Source: a virus
Direction: 5' to 3' (one strand)
Virus record (IMG/VR): IMGVR_UViG_3300032516_000111
Location: 1-31,613 of that record
Length of the DNA stretch: 31,613 nt
Position 1 is the first letter of the stretch. Every line of letters starts with the position of its first letter. Of the stretch, positions 14,926-23,289 are shown piece by piece. Made by a program: the position numbers and the translations under genes. The notes below the pieces were generated by a model. That model was not told the origin of the DNA and made no database searches. It saw nothing but the letters and a program-made list of their open reading frames with translations.

Positions 14926-16149
14926 ATGCCCACAGGATACAGAGAGTTTATTGACGAGTCGGCGGGGAAAAACAAGCATATCACACATCTAGAAGATGTG
15001 GTGGTTGATGATGGTGCGTCAGGCGCCCATTTTGCTTTGGGAACGCTGAAGGCGTTCGGGCGCATGTTAGACGGTGGCACCGTGTCGCGACAGCTCAACG
15101 TGAGTGTCAAATGGGATGGTGCACCGGCGATTGTATTTGGTCCTGACCCCGAAGATGGGCGGTTCTTTGTCGCGACGAAGCACGGGGCCTTCGGCAAGTC
15201 CCCACGTCTTGCCAAAACTCATGCGGAGGTTAATGCGTTCTATAGCAGCGGCCCCACCCAACCCCTGCATGTGGCGCTCGATGAACTGGCGCTACTTCAC
15301 TCTCCCGTCGTCCTACAGGGCGATTTGCTCTTTGCTCCAGGTCGCACCAAGCTACAGGATATCGGAGGCGACTCCTACGTAACGTTCCAACCCAATACGA
15401 TTCTCTATGCGGTAAATGTGGAGAGTAAGCTCGGACAACAGGTGCAGTCTGCGACCCTGGGTATCGTGATTCATACGTTCTACCAAGGCACGACCAAGAA
15501 CCTTGCCGACTATCGTGCCGCCGGCATGTCCCCCTCAATTTTCTCACAACTCAAACTAACGAAACGAGTTCTCGCGCTCGATGCGGCTTACGATGACGTA
15601 TCGGGGACCGCCACGTTCACGGATGAGGAAAGTGCGGACTTCACGCTTTCGCTTGCTCGTGTGGAGGCGTCCGCCGCGGCCGTCCCTCGGTCCGTGTATG
15701 ATATGGTTCGCGAAGAACCACTACATACATTTGTGACAGAGTTTATGAATGCTCAGGTGCGCGTCGGGAAAACACAAATGACGGTGGACGACCTGCTTCT
15801 ATTCATTGCCGCGGATAAAACCAAAGAGCTTGCCGCACGCAAAACACCTAAAGGTCAGGATAGCGCCCATCGTGTCTACGAAGCGGTGCTGACAGCGGTC
15901 CGCGAAGCAAAAGCTAAGTTGACCAATCTGTTCGATCTTCATGCCGCGATTATCTCTGCGAAGAATGTCGTTATTGCCAAGCTCGCGCAAGCGTCTCGGA
16001 TTGGGACGTTCGTTCCAGCGGGAGACAGTCTCCGTGTGACGGGTCCCGAAGGCTTCGTCGCAGTCGCGCATTCTGGCAAAGCAGTCAAGTTAGTTGACCG
16101 ATTAGAGTTTTCTCGGATTAACCTTACGACGGTCAAATCATGGCGGTAA
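14926..16149 (+). CDS. KxDG nucleotidyltransferase/ligase-like protein (DUF6267-type)
   Basis: This 407-residue protein resembles a conserved hypothetical family of cyanophages (DUF6267-like: YREFIDES, HLEDVV, SVKWDGAPA). The order of motifs resembles polynucleotide ligases and capping enzymes: I VKWDGAPA (K62, D64, G65), Ia ATKHGAF (84-89), III LQGDLLF (G132, D133), IIIa TFQPNTILYAV (153-163), IV PEGFVAV (E375, G376) and V AVKLVDR (K388). Between IIIa and IV lies an unusual insertion of about 200 residues, including a helical coiled region. If genuine, K62 would form a covalent nucleotide adduct. The nucleotidyltransferase gene follows after 21 nt. Family recognition is moderate; the enzymatic proposal is inference. 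Confidence 0.65.
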   Translation: MPTGYREFIDESAGKNKHITHLEDVVVDDGASGAHFALGTLKAFGRMLDGGTVSRQLNVSVKWDGAPAIVFGPDPEDGRFFVATKHGAFGKSPRLAKTHAEVNAFYSSGPTQPLHVALDELALLHSPVVLQGDLLFAPGRTKLQDIGGDSYVTFQPNTILYAVNVESKLGQQVQSATLGIVIHTFYQGTTKNLADYRAAGMSPSIFSQLKLTKRVLALDAAYDDVSGTATFTDEESADFTLSLARVEASAAAVPRSVYDMVREEPLHTFVTEFMNAQVRVGKTQMTVDDLLLFIAADKTKELAARKTPKGQDSAHRVYEAVLTAVREAKAKLTNLFDLHAAIISAKNVVIAKLAQASRIGTFVPAGDSLRVTGPEGFVAVAHSGKAVKLVDRLEFSRINLTTVKSWR

Positions 16150-16170
16150 GACTAAATACCGAGGAATACT

Positions 16171-16758
16171 ATGGCAACGCCTAGAACTGCGGTAATTGTG
16201 TTTGGTAGAATGAACCCTCCAACCACAGGGCATGCCAAGCTCATTGAGTTGCTGAAAGCGACTGCGAAGCCGCTCAACGGGGATGTGATCGTGTTTGCGT
16301 CACCATCACGCGATCCCCAAAAGAATCCCTTGCCGTTTGGCGTCAAGGTATCGTTTTTGAAACGACTGTTTCGGGATGTGACGATCAACGCGAACGCGAG
16401 CGTGACGGGTCCGCTGGATGCCCTGGCCGCATGTTCGAAGTTGGGCTATCGTAGAGTGGTGATGGTGGTCGGAAGTGATCGACTCGCTAAGTTTGAATCG
16501 TTGCGCCCGTATGTGCGTCCCAAGTCATCCAAAGGGTTTGACAAGAGCAAGGACATTGATTTAGACCAGTATAGTGTGGTGCCGATTACACGCGATCCTG
16601 ATAGCGAAGATCCTGTAGAGGGGATGTCCGCGAGCAAGATGCGCACCGTCGCCCAGCTAGGAAACTTTACGCTGTTCCGACAAGGGGTACCGACGAACGA
16701 CAAGGATTTGGCACGACAATTGTATGATGCAACGCGACGACACATGGGAATCAAATAG
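16171..16758 (+). CDS. HIGH-type nucleotidyltransferase (adenylyltransferase-like)
   Basis: The 195-residue protein is a Rossmann-type cytidylyltransferase/adenylyltransferase-like enzyme: FGRMNPPTTGHAKLIE holds the (H/T)xGH motif (T18, G20, H21), VVMVVGSDR (97-104) is the central loop, and MSASKMR (152-158) equals the ISxTxxR motif. Members include NMN adenylyltransferases (NadM/NadR) and choline or glycerol phosphate transferases. The substrate is unresolved; NMN or pantetheine phosphate are options. GAGGA precedes the ATG. It is placed between the KxDG protein and a zinc-ribbon protein, starting immediately after the former. Confidence 0.8.
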   Translation: MATPRTAVIVFGRMNPPTTGHAKLIELLKATAKPLNGDVIVFASPSRDPQKNPLPFGVKVSFLKRLFRDVTINANASVTGPLDALAACSKLGYRRVVMVVGSDRLAKFESLRPYVRPKSSKGFDKSKDIDLDQYSVVPITRDPDSEDPVEGMSASKMRTVAQLGNFTLFRQGVPTNDKDLARQLYDATRRHMGIK

Positions 16759-17571
16759 ATGGCAAACAAATACGGAATTCTTCGCGAGCATTTAACGACC
16801 CGAGCCGTCCGCCAATTGGATTTGTCGGAGAGTCGTGGACTGGAACCAGGAACGTGGGTTGAAGTCAAGCCGACGCCATCAGGACTGCGGGCGAGCTATC
16901 CCGCGGCGAATTGGATCACTCAAAACCGCGCCGTGCGACTCGCCGATTACGCGCCGAATACCAAAAGTCTGGACGTGATTGATGTTGAGTTCCGTGGTGG
17001 GGATGAGAGCATTTACGATTTCAATATTGCCCGTGTGCTGAAGTCGGTGGATCTGCTCAAGCCAGAGGGCAGTCTGTTAGAATCTGGACCTGAGACGGGG
17101 AAAGCGCATTGTGTGGACTGTGGAAATCGTTGGAGCACGTACCAGAACAAGCCTGGTGATACCATCAAGTGTCCCGAATGCAAGAGCACCGATGTAGAAT
17201 TCCCACGTGGTTTGGCCGCGAGCCGTGTGCAAGAAGAAGCGGGTCAGGCAACGAAGGCATCAAAGCAGCCGTCGGAGCAAGACCGTCTGCGCACATCACA
17301 AGCGCAAGAACTTTTGCAGACGAAGCAACGTCAGCAGAGTGCTATGAACGCGGCGGCGCAGCGTGACCTTCAGAAGAAATCGCGGGACCAAGCGGCGAAG
17401 TTGAATAGACCGCAAGCGGAAGAAGTAGAAACACCCGACGCTAAGGATGATGTGGATGAAGATTCGTACCCTGCGGGACATCCCGTAAACAAGAGTATGG
17501 CGCGCGTTCGGGACCTCGCGCGCCTAGCCATTGCGGGTGCGAAGGCGCCAGCGAAGGTCACTAAGAAGTAA
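16759..17571 (+). CDS. Zinc-ribbon protein with disordered C-terminus
   Basis: The 270-residue product begins directly after the previous stop. Residues 30-100 look like a small beta domain (GTWVEVKPTP, LDVIDVEFRGGDESIYDF). A zinc ribbon follows: C118xxC121 and C138xxC141 (HCVDCGNRW and IKCPECKST). The C-terminal half is Gln-, Ala- and Lys-rich with coiled-coil or disordered character. The same ribbon style appears in the protein at 18539. I do not recognise a family; a virion-associated or RNA-binding role is possible. Confidence 0.65.
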   Translation: MANKYGILREHLTTRAVRQLDLSESRGLEPGTWVEVKPTPSGLRASYPAANWITQNRAVRLADYAPNTKSLDVIDVEFRGGDESIYDFNIARVLKSVDLLKPEGSLLESGPETGKAHCVDCGNRWSTYQNKPGDTIKCPECKSTDVEFPRGLAASRVQEEAGQATKASKQPSEQDRLRTSQAQELLQTKQRQQSAMNAAAQRDLQKKSRDQAAKLNRPQAEEVETPDAKDDVDEDSYPAGHPVNKSMARVRDLARLAIAGAKAPAKVTKK

Positions 17572-17588
17572 TCTAACAGGAGAGCACA

Positions 17589-18536
17589 ATGCCTATCGCA
17601 AATTCCAGCGTCGGACCAATCTACGGATGGCCATATCTCACAACCGATCCAAGTGTTGGCGCAGCCAACAGCGTTTTTGCCAACGAGTCTGGATGGATTC
17701 AACGGCACCCAGGTCCATCGGGACGCAAAAAGGATGAAATCCTTGTAGCGATTTCGCAGCTTGTGACGACGCTCAATGCGGCGCCGTTGCATTACTACAC
17801 GGAAGTCGTCAATGCGACCATTTCCAACATCGATCCAGGCAACGTCGCATTCCGTCTCGTATTCAACCAGCCAGTCGTCGTGACGGGCACACCTGGATTG
17901 CTCGCGCTCGGCGCCGGCGGCCTCGCAAACAGCAACTTGATTTACAGCGCGGCCTTGAGCGACCCCACAGCAGGAAAGCTCGTGTTTGCCAACGGCGTGG
18001 CCAACGTGAACGTCTCTGTCTCGGGTACGAGCAAGTATACCGTGAACGCCACGTCCGTCTTTGGGGGCACCAGCGTGAACGCTGCGCTCGCGAATACGTC
18101 ACAAACGGTGAGCACGGTCATCGCGACACAAGCTAACCTAACGGTCATCACCTACAAGCCGACGCTCACGGGCATCCTCGGGGGCTCTGCGGGCTCCAAC
18201 GCGGCAAACTCGAACGTGGTATTCACGGTGCAATATAACGAAGCTGTTACGGTGACCTCAAACTCTACGGCACCAAGCATCGTTGCGATTTCCAACCACG
18301 GCGCCGGCGTTGCGAACCAGACCATTGTCTACAACTCCGCCGCCAGCAACACGACGAACGGAACCTTGGTCTTTAACAAGGCGTCCGTGGATATCAGCAG
18401 CGTCAACGCGGGCTACATCGTTTTCACCATCAATTCGACTTCCACGCTTGTGGGCTTCCCATTGATTGTGGGGACGGATGATGCGAACGTCGCACAGAAC
18501 ACGCTTAACGGTATCGCGAACACACAGGCCTTCTAA
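17589..18536 (+). CDS. Beta-rich virion-like protein with two Ig-like repeats
   Basis: This 315-residue protein starts after AGGAG and is Ala, Ser, Thr, Asn and Val rich, as phage structural proteins are. The N-terminal region (GWPYLTTDP, then GWIQRHPGPSGRKKDEILVA) resembles cyanophage structural proteins. Two tandem domains follow: residues about 80-165 (NVAFRLVFNQPVVVTG and later SVSGTSKYTVNATS) and about 195-295 (NVVFTVQYNEAVTVTS and later VFTINSTSTLVG). Their matching strand pattern suggests bacterial Ig-like folds. A head-decoration or tail-fibre-associated role is likely; no localisation signal is present. Confidence 0.7.
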   Translation: MPIANSSVGPIYGWPYLTTDPSVGAANSVFANESGWIQRHPGPSGRKKDEILVAISQLVTTLNAAPLHYYTEVVNATISNIDPGNVAFRLVFNQPVVVTGTPGLLALGAGGLANSNLIYSAALSDPTAGKLVFANGVANVNVSVSGTSKYTVNATSVFGGTSVNAALANTSQTVSTVIATQANLTVITYKPTLTGILGGSAGSNAANSNVVFTVQYNEAVTVTSNSTAPSIVAISNHGAGVANQTIVYNSAASNTTNGTLVFNKASVDISSVNAGYIVFTINSTSTLVGFPLIVGTDDANVAQNTLNGIANTQAF

Positions 18537-18538
18537 TC

Positions 18539-20038
18539 ATGAGTAAGCTCACTGTTGAACAGGCCGCGCTCGCGGCATACTTGCACCTCCCGACTGGGTT
18601 GGTGGAAACCATCACTGAAGGTTTCCCTCCACCCAAGTCTGGTGCCAAGAAGCCCCCGTTCGGTGGTCAGAAAAAGCAAATCAAAGAATTTCCATTCGGC
18701 GGCGACCAAGCAGAGAAGCCTGGACAGGGCGGGTCGATGTCTGGTCTCGCCGGTGCTACGTCTGGTCAACAGCCGATCATGGGCGATCAAGCGGCCCAAC
18801 ACATGCAGCAACAGCAGGTGGATAAGGAACGCGCCGAAATGGTGCAGGCGCAACAGCGAAACGCGGAAGATGAGAAGGAACGTAAGCATTTGAAGCAGCT
18901 ACGAATCAAGGCCGAGAAGGCAGTCTCCGACGACTTGAACGACAAGTATGCGGACAAGGACGACCAGGTCGAGTTCTATCCGAGAATGGAGAGCTTCACC
19001 GCGTTTGCCAGCGGGTCCCGTCTGTCAGAATCCGATGAGCGCATTGCTTACGTGTGCTTAGAGTGTGGAAAGAAGTGGAGATCGGCGCACCCGTCGCCAG
19101 GCGCATGTCCTAAGTGCCACGGCTCAGACATTGAACTGTCTGAAGAAACGGTAGACGGTCACTACATTTCTCACTCAACGGCCTGCGACTCGCAGGATGG
19201 TGGTAAATGCACTTGTGGTGCTCGCGCACGTTTTGACAAAGAACAGAAAGCGAAGCGACCACTGAAAGAAGTTGTGGTCCATCCTGAAGATGATGACCGT
19301 ATCACCTGCCCGCACTGCCATCGGAAATTCAAAGGATTTCGTGGAACAACGATGCAGTGGTGCCCTCATTGCAAGCAGGATGTCGTAGAATCCGTGAAAA
19401 GTTTTTCGGGTTATGTGACAGAGGCTTACGCATCGAAGTGGACAGAAGAACAACTCTACAAGATTTGGAAGTTCTGCGACAAGTACAAGAACGAGGACAA
19501 GAAAGAATACGCGCTCCGTTGCTACGAAATTATCAAGAGCAATGGCCCCGAAGGATTTCAACGAGCGGGCGACCTCGGGTATGCCAAAGAACCCAAGGGT
19601 CTTGGCTACATGGCGAAGCAAGCCGTCCGTTCGGATATGCGCGAGATCGTCTCGAAGGTGCTCAAGGAAGAAATTGATGACAAGGGTGATTACTACGGTG
19701 ACGCCAAGAAGCAGTCGCAGACATACAAGTGTTCGGCGTGTGGCGTAGAAATTAACCGCATTCAAGCCTTGACCCATGCGGAACGCCTTTGTAAGGCGTG
19801 TGCGCGAAAACACGCGATGCCGCGTCTTAAAGAAGATGCGACAGGAGAGCCATCCACGGAAGCATCCACGATGGGGTTTCCACCTGGTCGCTGGCCCGCC
19901 GAATGCCAATACAAAGGTTGCCGCTTCGTGTTCTTTCGATTCAAACGCGATGATGACGGCGATATTCAATGGGGAGAATACCACAATGCAGGAGCCTTCA
20001 AGGATTGTGGTCGTGTTCTGACAATCTATAATGACTAA
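18539..20038 (+). CDS. Large multi-zinc-ribbon protein
   Basis: The 499-residue product has a disordered N-terminus (Gly/Gln rich, then an E/K-rich helix to residue 130), then an array of Cys modules: C173-C176-C190-C193 (ribbon), C216-C224-C226, C257-C260-C275-C278, C398-C401-C418-C421 and C456-C461-C490. Four or five zinc sites in one phage protein are exceptional. Between the third and fourth is a helical domain (WTEEQLYKIWKFCDKYKNED to about 375). No family is recognised. It might bind nucleic acid or protein partners. It overlaps the next gene by eight bases (ATGACTAAG). Confidence 0.7.
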   Translation: MSKLTVEQAALAAYLHLPTGLVETITEGFPPPKSGAKKPPFGGQKKQIKEFPFGGDQAEKPGQGGSMSGLAGATSGQQPIMGDQAAQHMQQQQVDKERAEMVQAQQRNAEDEKERKHLKQLRIKAEKAVSDDLNDKYADKDDQVEFYPRMESFTAFASGSRLSESDERIAYVCLECGKKWRSAHPSPGACPKCHGSDIELSEETVDGHYISHSTACDSQDGGKCTCGARARFDKEQKAKRPLKEVVVHPEDDDRITCPHCHRKFKGFRGTTMQWCPHCKQDVVESVKSFSGYVTEAYASKWTEEQLYKIWKFCDKYKNEDKKEYALRCYEIIKSNGPEGFQRAGDLGYAKEPKGLGYMAKQAVRSDMREIVSKVLKEEIDDKGDYYGDAKKQSQTYKCSACGVEINRIQALTHAERLCKACARKHAMPRLKEDATGEPSTEASTMGFPPGRWPAECQYKGCRFVFFRFKRDDDGDIQWGEYHNAGAFKDCGRVLTIYND

Positions 20039-20534
20039 GGTGTATTGCGATATGGACGGGGTGCTTGCTGATTTTGCGACTGCTGCCGGCGACTTCTTCG
20101 GAATAGACTTCAACAAGGGGTTTGTCAAGGTCGAGAATGTGGAGTGGGCGCGACTGAAAGAGGAATGGCCGACGTTTTGGCTGGACCTGGATGTGCTCCC
20201 TTATGCGATGGATTTGTGGCGTGGCATTCACCCGTGGAACCCGTCGCTCCTGACCGCGACTCCTGATGGTTGGCGTTCGGCTGGCACAGGGAAGGAGCTT
20301 TGGGCGAAACGGCATCTTCCAAAGTTTGGATATCACCCACAGCAGAAAGTTCATGCGGTGCGGCGTTCGGAAAAGAAGAACTTTGCCAAATCCGATGGTC
20401 AACCGAATGTGTTGATCGATGATTTGGAGAAAAATATTTCTGAATGGGAACGAGCGGGTGGCATTGGCGTGCTCTATACGCCTTCGCGTTCTGCGATACA
20501 GACGGTCGTAGATACGCTTCAGAGTGTCGTCTAA
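20031..20534 (+). CDS. HAD-type 5'-nucleotidase-like phosphatase
   Basis: The 167-residue protein starts YCDMDGVLADF (motif I DxDxV, D7 nucleophile and D9), has a motif-II-type Thr in LLTATP, and LIDDLEKNI near residue 128 as motif III/IV. These define haloacid dehalogenase phosphatases; the compact size and WPTFWLDL/ WRGIHPWNP cap resemble the deoxyribonucleotide 5'(3')-nucleotidase type found in phages. It may dephosphorylate dNMPs or another small phosphate. It overlaps the zinc-ribbon gene end. Confidence 0.8.
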   Translation: MTKVYCDMDGVLADFATAAGDFFGIDFNKGFVKVENVEWARLKEEWPTFWLDLDVLPYAMDLWRGIHPWNPSLLTATPDGWRSAGTGKELWAKRHLPKFGYHPQQKVHAVRRSEKKNFAKSDGQPNVLIDDLEKNISEWERAGGIGVLYTPSRSAIQTVVDTLQSVV

Positions 20535-20577
20535 CTAGAAGTGAACTTGATATTTTTTCTAACCGTGGAGGTTAACG

Positions 20578-20880
20578 ATGAGCGACATTAAGACCAAACA
20601 ACAAGCACTAGCGGATGCAGGATTTGTGACTGCTGAAGAAACGTCGGACCTGCATGTGACGATAGATATCGCCACTATCGACAAGCAAATTGCCGAGCAC
20701 GAATCGCAATTCAATGCGCTCGCCCAACAGTTGACCACGTTGGAAGGCGAATTCGGTCAGAAACGTGACTGGGCGCACAAAACGTTGAGCGAATTGCGTG
20801 GAGCGATTTACGCTCTGCGTGGATTGAAAGAAACGGTCGCGCCGGCGCCCGTTCCTGCTGAGGCTTCCGTAGCTGAGTAA
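20578..20880 (+). CDS. Small coiled-coil protein
   Basis: The 100-residue protein starts after a strong GGAGG. Residues 32-85 form one long amphipathic helix with heptads (IDKQIAEHESQFNALAQQLT then LEGEFGQKRDWAHKTLSELR). The tail is Ala/Pro rich. No family is recognised. It may be a small structural or chaperone-like phage component, suggested only by neighbours in the virion block. Confidence 0.65.
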   Translation: MSDIKTKQQALADAGFVTAEETSDLHVTIDIATIDKQIAEHESQFNALAQQLTTLEGEFGQKRDWAHKTLSELRGAIYALRGLKETVAPAPVPAEASVAE

Positions 20881-20885
20881 CCAAT

Positions 20886-21566
20886 ATGGCCGATAAGAAA
20901 ACGACGCAGTTTACCGAACAGGTCACCGCCTTCACGGGCGCTGACCTGGTCCCAACTATCGCGAATACCGCGGGCACACCAGAAAATCGTAAGGTCCAGA
21001 TCAAGAACTTCTTGCAATGGACTGTGGATTTTCCACAGACGACGTTCTCGTTGGTGAAGCTCACGTCCAACGTGGCAGCCAATGGGACTTCGGCGACCTT
21101 GGCTGGTGCAGAGTTCATTCTCCAAGCGAACAGCGCGTCGTCGTTCACCACACGCGACCGTCTTGGACTGATTGTGCGCAATCGTATCCAGAACGGGAAT
21201 AGCAATATCACGGGTCAATTCGCGGGACTGATGGTCCAGATTGACACGGGCAATTCAAATTGCGTGGCGGCCAATACATACGGTGTCGTGATCGATCATA
21301 CACTCAACACGAGCGTAGCGTCTACACGCACCGTGTCTCCGTATGCGTTCATCGCCGTCAAGGATAAGCCAGGCACGGGCGGTGCCGCGACAACGTATCT
21401 ATTGGATATTGGCGCCCAGGGCAACACGGTGAGTGCGGATGCGGCAAACAACAATCTCACCGTCATGTATTCCAAAACGGGTACCCAACCAGCCACACAC
21501 ATGGTGCGTTGCCGTATCAATGGTGCGGACGTATGGCTGTTGGCAAGTAATACTGGCCCAGCCTAA
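20886..21566 (+). CDS. Beta-rich virion or tail-fibre-like protein
   Basis: This 226-residue protein opens MADKKTTQFTEQ with a Gly-Ala-Asp-Leu-Val-Pro turn and ENRKVQIKNFLQW, the pattern at the N-terminus of many phage fibre and tail proteins (GxDLVP... NRKVxxxNFL). The rest is a series of short Ser/Thr/Asn-rich strands (FTTRDRLGLIVRNRI, NTYGVVIDHTLNTS, TYLLDIGAQG). No enzymatic motif is visible. It probably is a receptor-binding or decoration element. Confidence 0.65.
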   Translation: MADKKTTQFTEQVTAFTGADLVPTIANTAGTPENRKVQIKNFLQWTVDFPQTTFSLVKLTSNVAANGTSATLAGAEFILQANSASSFTTRDRLGLIVRNRIQNGNSNITGQFAGLMVQIDTGNSNCVAANTYGVVIDHTLNTSVASTRTVSPYAFIAVKDKPGTGGAATTYLLDIGAQGNTVSADAANNNLTVMYSKTGTQPATHMVRCRINGADVWLLASNTGPA

Positions 21567-21577
21567 GAAGAAAGCTG

Positions 21578-21973
21578 ATGATGTTTGATGATGTGAATGC
21601 GAAAAATGCGTTGCTCTATGCGATGAAGGAATACGACAATCCTCAATGCTTGAGCACCGCGGAGTTCAACGAGGATTACAAGCGTTTCAAATATGTGAAG
21701 CGCCTGTGTCGTCGGTATACGACGACGGGACACATCAGCGAGCGTTTGATGCTGAACCATTTGATTCTTTTGATGAATGTGTTTGGAGTTCAAGCGACCG
21801 TGCGGTTGCTGTTTCTGAAATGTGAAGATGTGGCGTCACACCAGGTGCTCAAGACGTTTCTGGTCTATCTGAATGTGCTTCCTGAATTAGTATGTGGCGT
21901 GGGTGGGACGGATATTCAAATGACGCGGATACCGTTCGATCCGCACTTGTGGAATATGCTTCATGCACTTTAA
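21578..21973 (+). CDS. Conserved T4-like phage protein (DUF7207-type)
   Basis: The 131-residue helical protein has MMFDDVNAKNALLYAMKEYD followed by NPQCLSTAEFNEDYKRFKYV, KRLCRRY and ERLMLNHLILLMNVFGVQAT, the sequence style of a widespread conserved hypothetical in marine T4-like phages (LNxxNxLLFAxxxYDNPxC... EFxEDxxRFKYxKRL... ERLxLNHxIxLxNVFG). Function is unknown. The start is ATG 21578 or the adjacent 21581. It precedes the RyR gene in the late block. Confidence 0.7.
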   Translation: MMFDDVNAKNALLYAMKEYDNPQCLSTAEFNEDYKRFKYVKRLCRRYTTTGHISERLMLNHLILLMNVFGVQATVRLLFLKCEDVASHQVLKTFLVYLNVLPELVCGVGGTDIQMTRIPFDPHLWNMLHAL

Positions 21974-21981
21974 GGACGGCT

Positions 21982-22839
21982 ATGACGAAGGACAGACAAC
22001 TTGCTCGCACGCTCCGCATTCAAGTGCAGGAGTCGCAATTTGATGACCTTCTAGGCCACGTCACAGGCGTGAAGGTGGGTAGTTGCCCGAAGAAATCCCT
22101 CAAAGAAGTCACCTCTGACCAGGATGTCTATCCTGACTATTCGTATTTCACCAAAGACGAATTGAAGCAGCGCATCAAAGTCATCAAGGCGCGCGGAAGC
22201 AAACGCGACCAATACGAAATCCCCCGCATTCAACACGTCATCGCACATCTGGACGAAGACGCGACCATCGTTGGTACCGTCGCGAAGGATGATATCGAAA
22301 AGGCCGCAGAAAAAGTCCACGACAAGTGGATGGCGAACCAAAAGGCGTCGGGGCACACGTCGCATAAGAGTCCCGATGGAAAAGAAGAATACATGGTCCC
22401 GTATGACAAGCTCTCTGAGCCGTCAAAGAAGCTGGATCGTGATGCCGCAAAAGCCGTGCTGTCGGCCTTGAAGGAAGCCAAGAACCTCAAAGAAGACGGC
22501 GCTGCATCATCCGTGGGCGGCGGAGGCATTGCGGGTATTGGTGTGAACCAGAGCGGACAACCCAGCACTGACAAGTTTGCTCAACCTGGTGTGCAGCCGC
22601 GCAAGAAGCTGGAAGCTGAAGGTACGTTCGCTGGTGCCGATGTGTTCAAAGTGAACATGGACAAGATCATGAGTGCGCGGTTTGCACCAAAGAATCCCCG
22701 TCATCGCTATGCCAAGTATATTGGCACTGATGAGGATGCTGAAGACATTCGCGCTCACGCTCGCGGCACGCGCCGCGATGTCATCCTCCAAGACAAAGCG
22801 ACGGGGGTCATGCAATACCTCCGTCAACGGAAAAAGTAA
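21982..22839 (+). CDS. RyR-domain phage protein
   Basis: The 285-residue protein starts at ATG 21982 with AAGGA upstream. Residues 105-165 (IEKAAEKVHDKWMANQKASG, then EEYMVPYDKLSEPSKKLDRD, AAKAVLSAL) match the RyR domain first defined in ryanodine receptors and later seen in bacteria and phages. The C-terminal VNMDKIMSARFAPK to VMQYLRQRKK segment is conserved in T4-like phages. A Gly-rich linker separates them. Role unknown: possibly a structural or signalling module. It overlaps the holin gene by TAATG. Confidence 0.7.
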   Translation: MTKDRQLARTLRIQVQESQFDDLLGHVTGVKVGSCPKKSLKEVTSDQDVYPDYSYFTKDELKQRIKVIKARGSKRDQYEIPRIQHVIAHLDEDATIVGTVAKDDIEKAAEKVHDKWMANQKASGHTSHKSPDGKEEYMVPYDKLSEPSKKLDRDAAKAVLSALKEAKNLKEDGAASSVGGGGIAGIGVNQSGQPSTDKFAQPGVQPRKKLEAEGTFAGADVFKVNMDKIMSARFAPKNPRHRYAKYIGTDEDAEDIRAHARGTRRDVILQDKATGVMQYLRQRKK

Positions 22840-23288
22840 TGCACGGCTTTAGTGCAGTGTTTGGGGCCCTCATTGGGTTCCTGGCATCCATGGCACCCCA
22901 AGTGTGGGACTTGATCTTTGCACATTTTGGTCCGCCCCCGCCTGATGAGACCGCGAAGTATACACTACTCCAATCGCAGCAGGATACGATTGCGAAACAG
23001 CAGGATACGATTGCGAAACTGACCGCCAATGTGCGGTATCCCATTCTCAACACCGTGCTGAAATGTCTCCAAACATCCGTGCGTCCGATTGTGACGTATT
23101 CGATTTTCATTGTGTGGGCGGCAATCAAGCTCGCTGCACTCCATCATGGCATGGTCGTCGAACATGCGCCGGTTGTGTCGCTTCTCCCGATGATATGGGA
23201 CGAGGATTCTGAGGCGCTATTCGCCACAATCATTTGCTTCTGGTTTGGGTCCAGACAGATGAGCACCCATAACGCTAAAAAGAAGTAA
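22839..23288 (+). CDS. Holin-like three-TM protein
   Basis: The 149-residue protein has an N-terminal hydrophobic segment (GFSAVFGALIGFLASMAPQV), a coiled linker (QQDTIAKQQDTIAKLTANV), a second segment (VTYSIFIVWAAIKLAALHHG) and a third ending LFATIICFWFGSRQM. This matches the 3TM holin type (WFGSR ending and RPxxTYxxF) of gene-transfer agents and phages. It would form lesions in the inner membrane to release the endolysin. The linker contains a perfect 21-bp tandem repeat. Its TAATG start overlaps the preceding gene. Confidence 0.75.
   Translation: MHGFSAVFGALIGFLASMAPQVWDLIFAHFGPPPPDETAKYTLLQSQQDTIAKQQDTIAKLTANVRYPILNTVLKCLQTSVRPIVTYSIFIVWAAIKLAALHHGMVVEHAPVVSLLPMIWDEDSEALFATIICFWFGSRQMSTHNAKKK
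22977..23018 (+). repeat. Perfect 21-bp tandem duplication
   Basis: Two identical 21-bp units (22977-22997 and 22998-23018) encode QQDTIAK twice in the linker of the holin-like protein. Copy-number change would alter the coiled-coil linker by seven residues, one heptad. Confidence 0.9.
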
Positions 23289-23289
23289 C

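Noticed and set aside
16152-16158. CTAAATA as a late promoter
   Set aside because: Initiation would fall at the ribosome site of the next gene, and two bases differ from NATAAATA.
19175-20128. 317-residue frame on the minus strand
   Set aside because: Antisense to the zinc-ribbon gene, with no recognisable domain or start signal.
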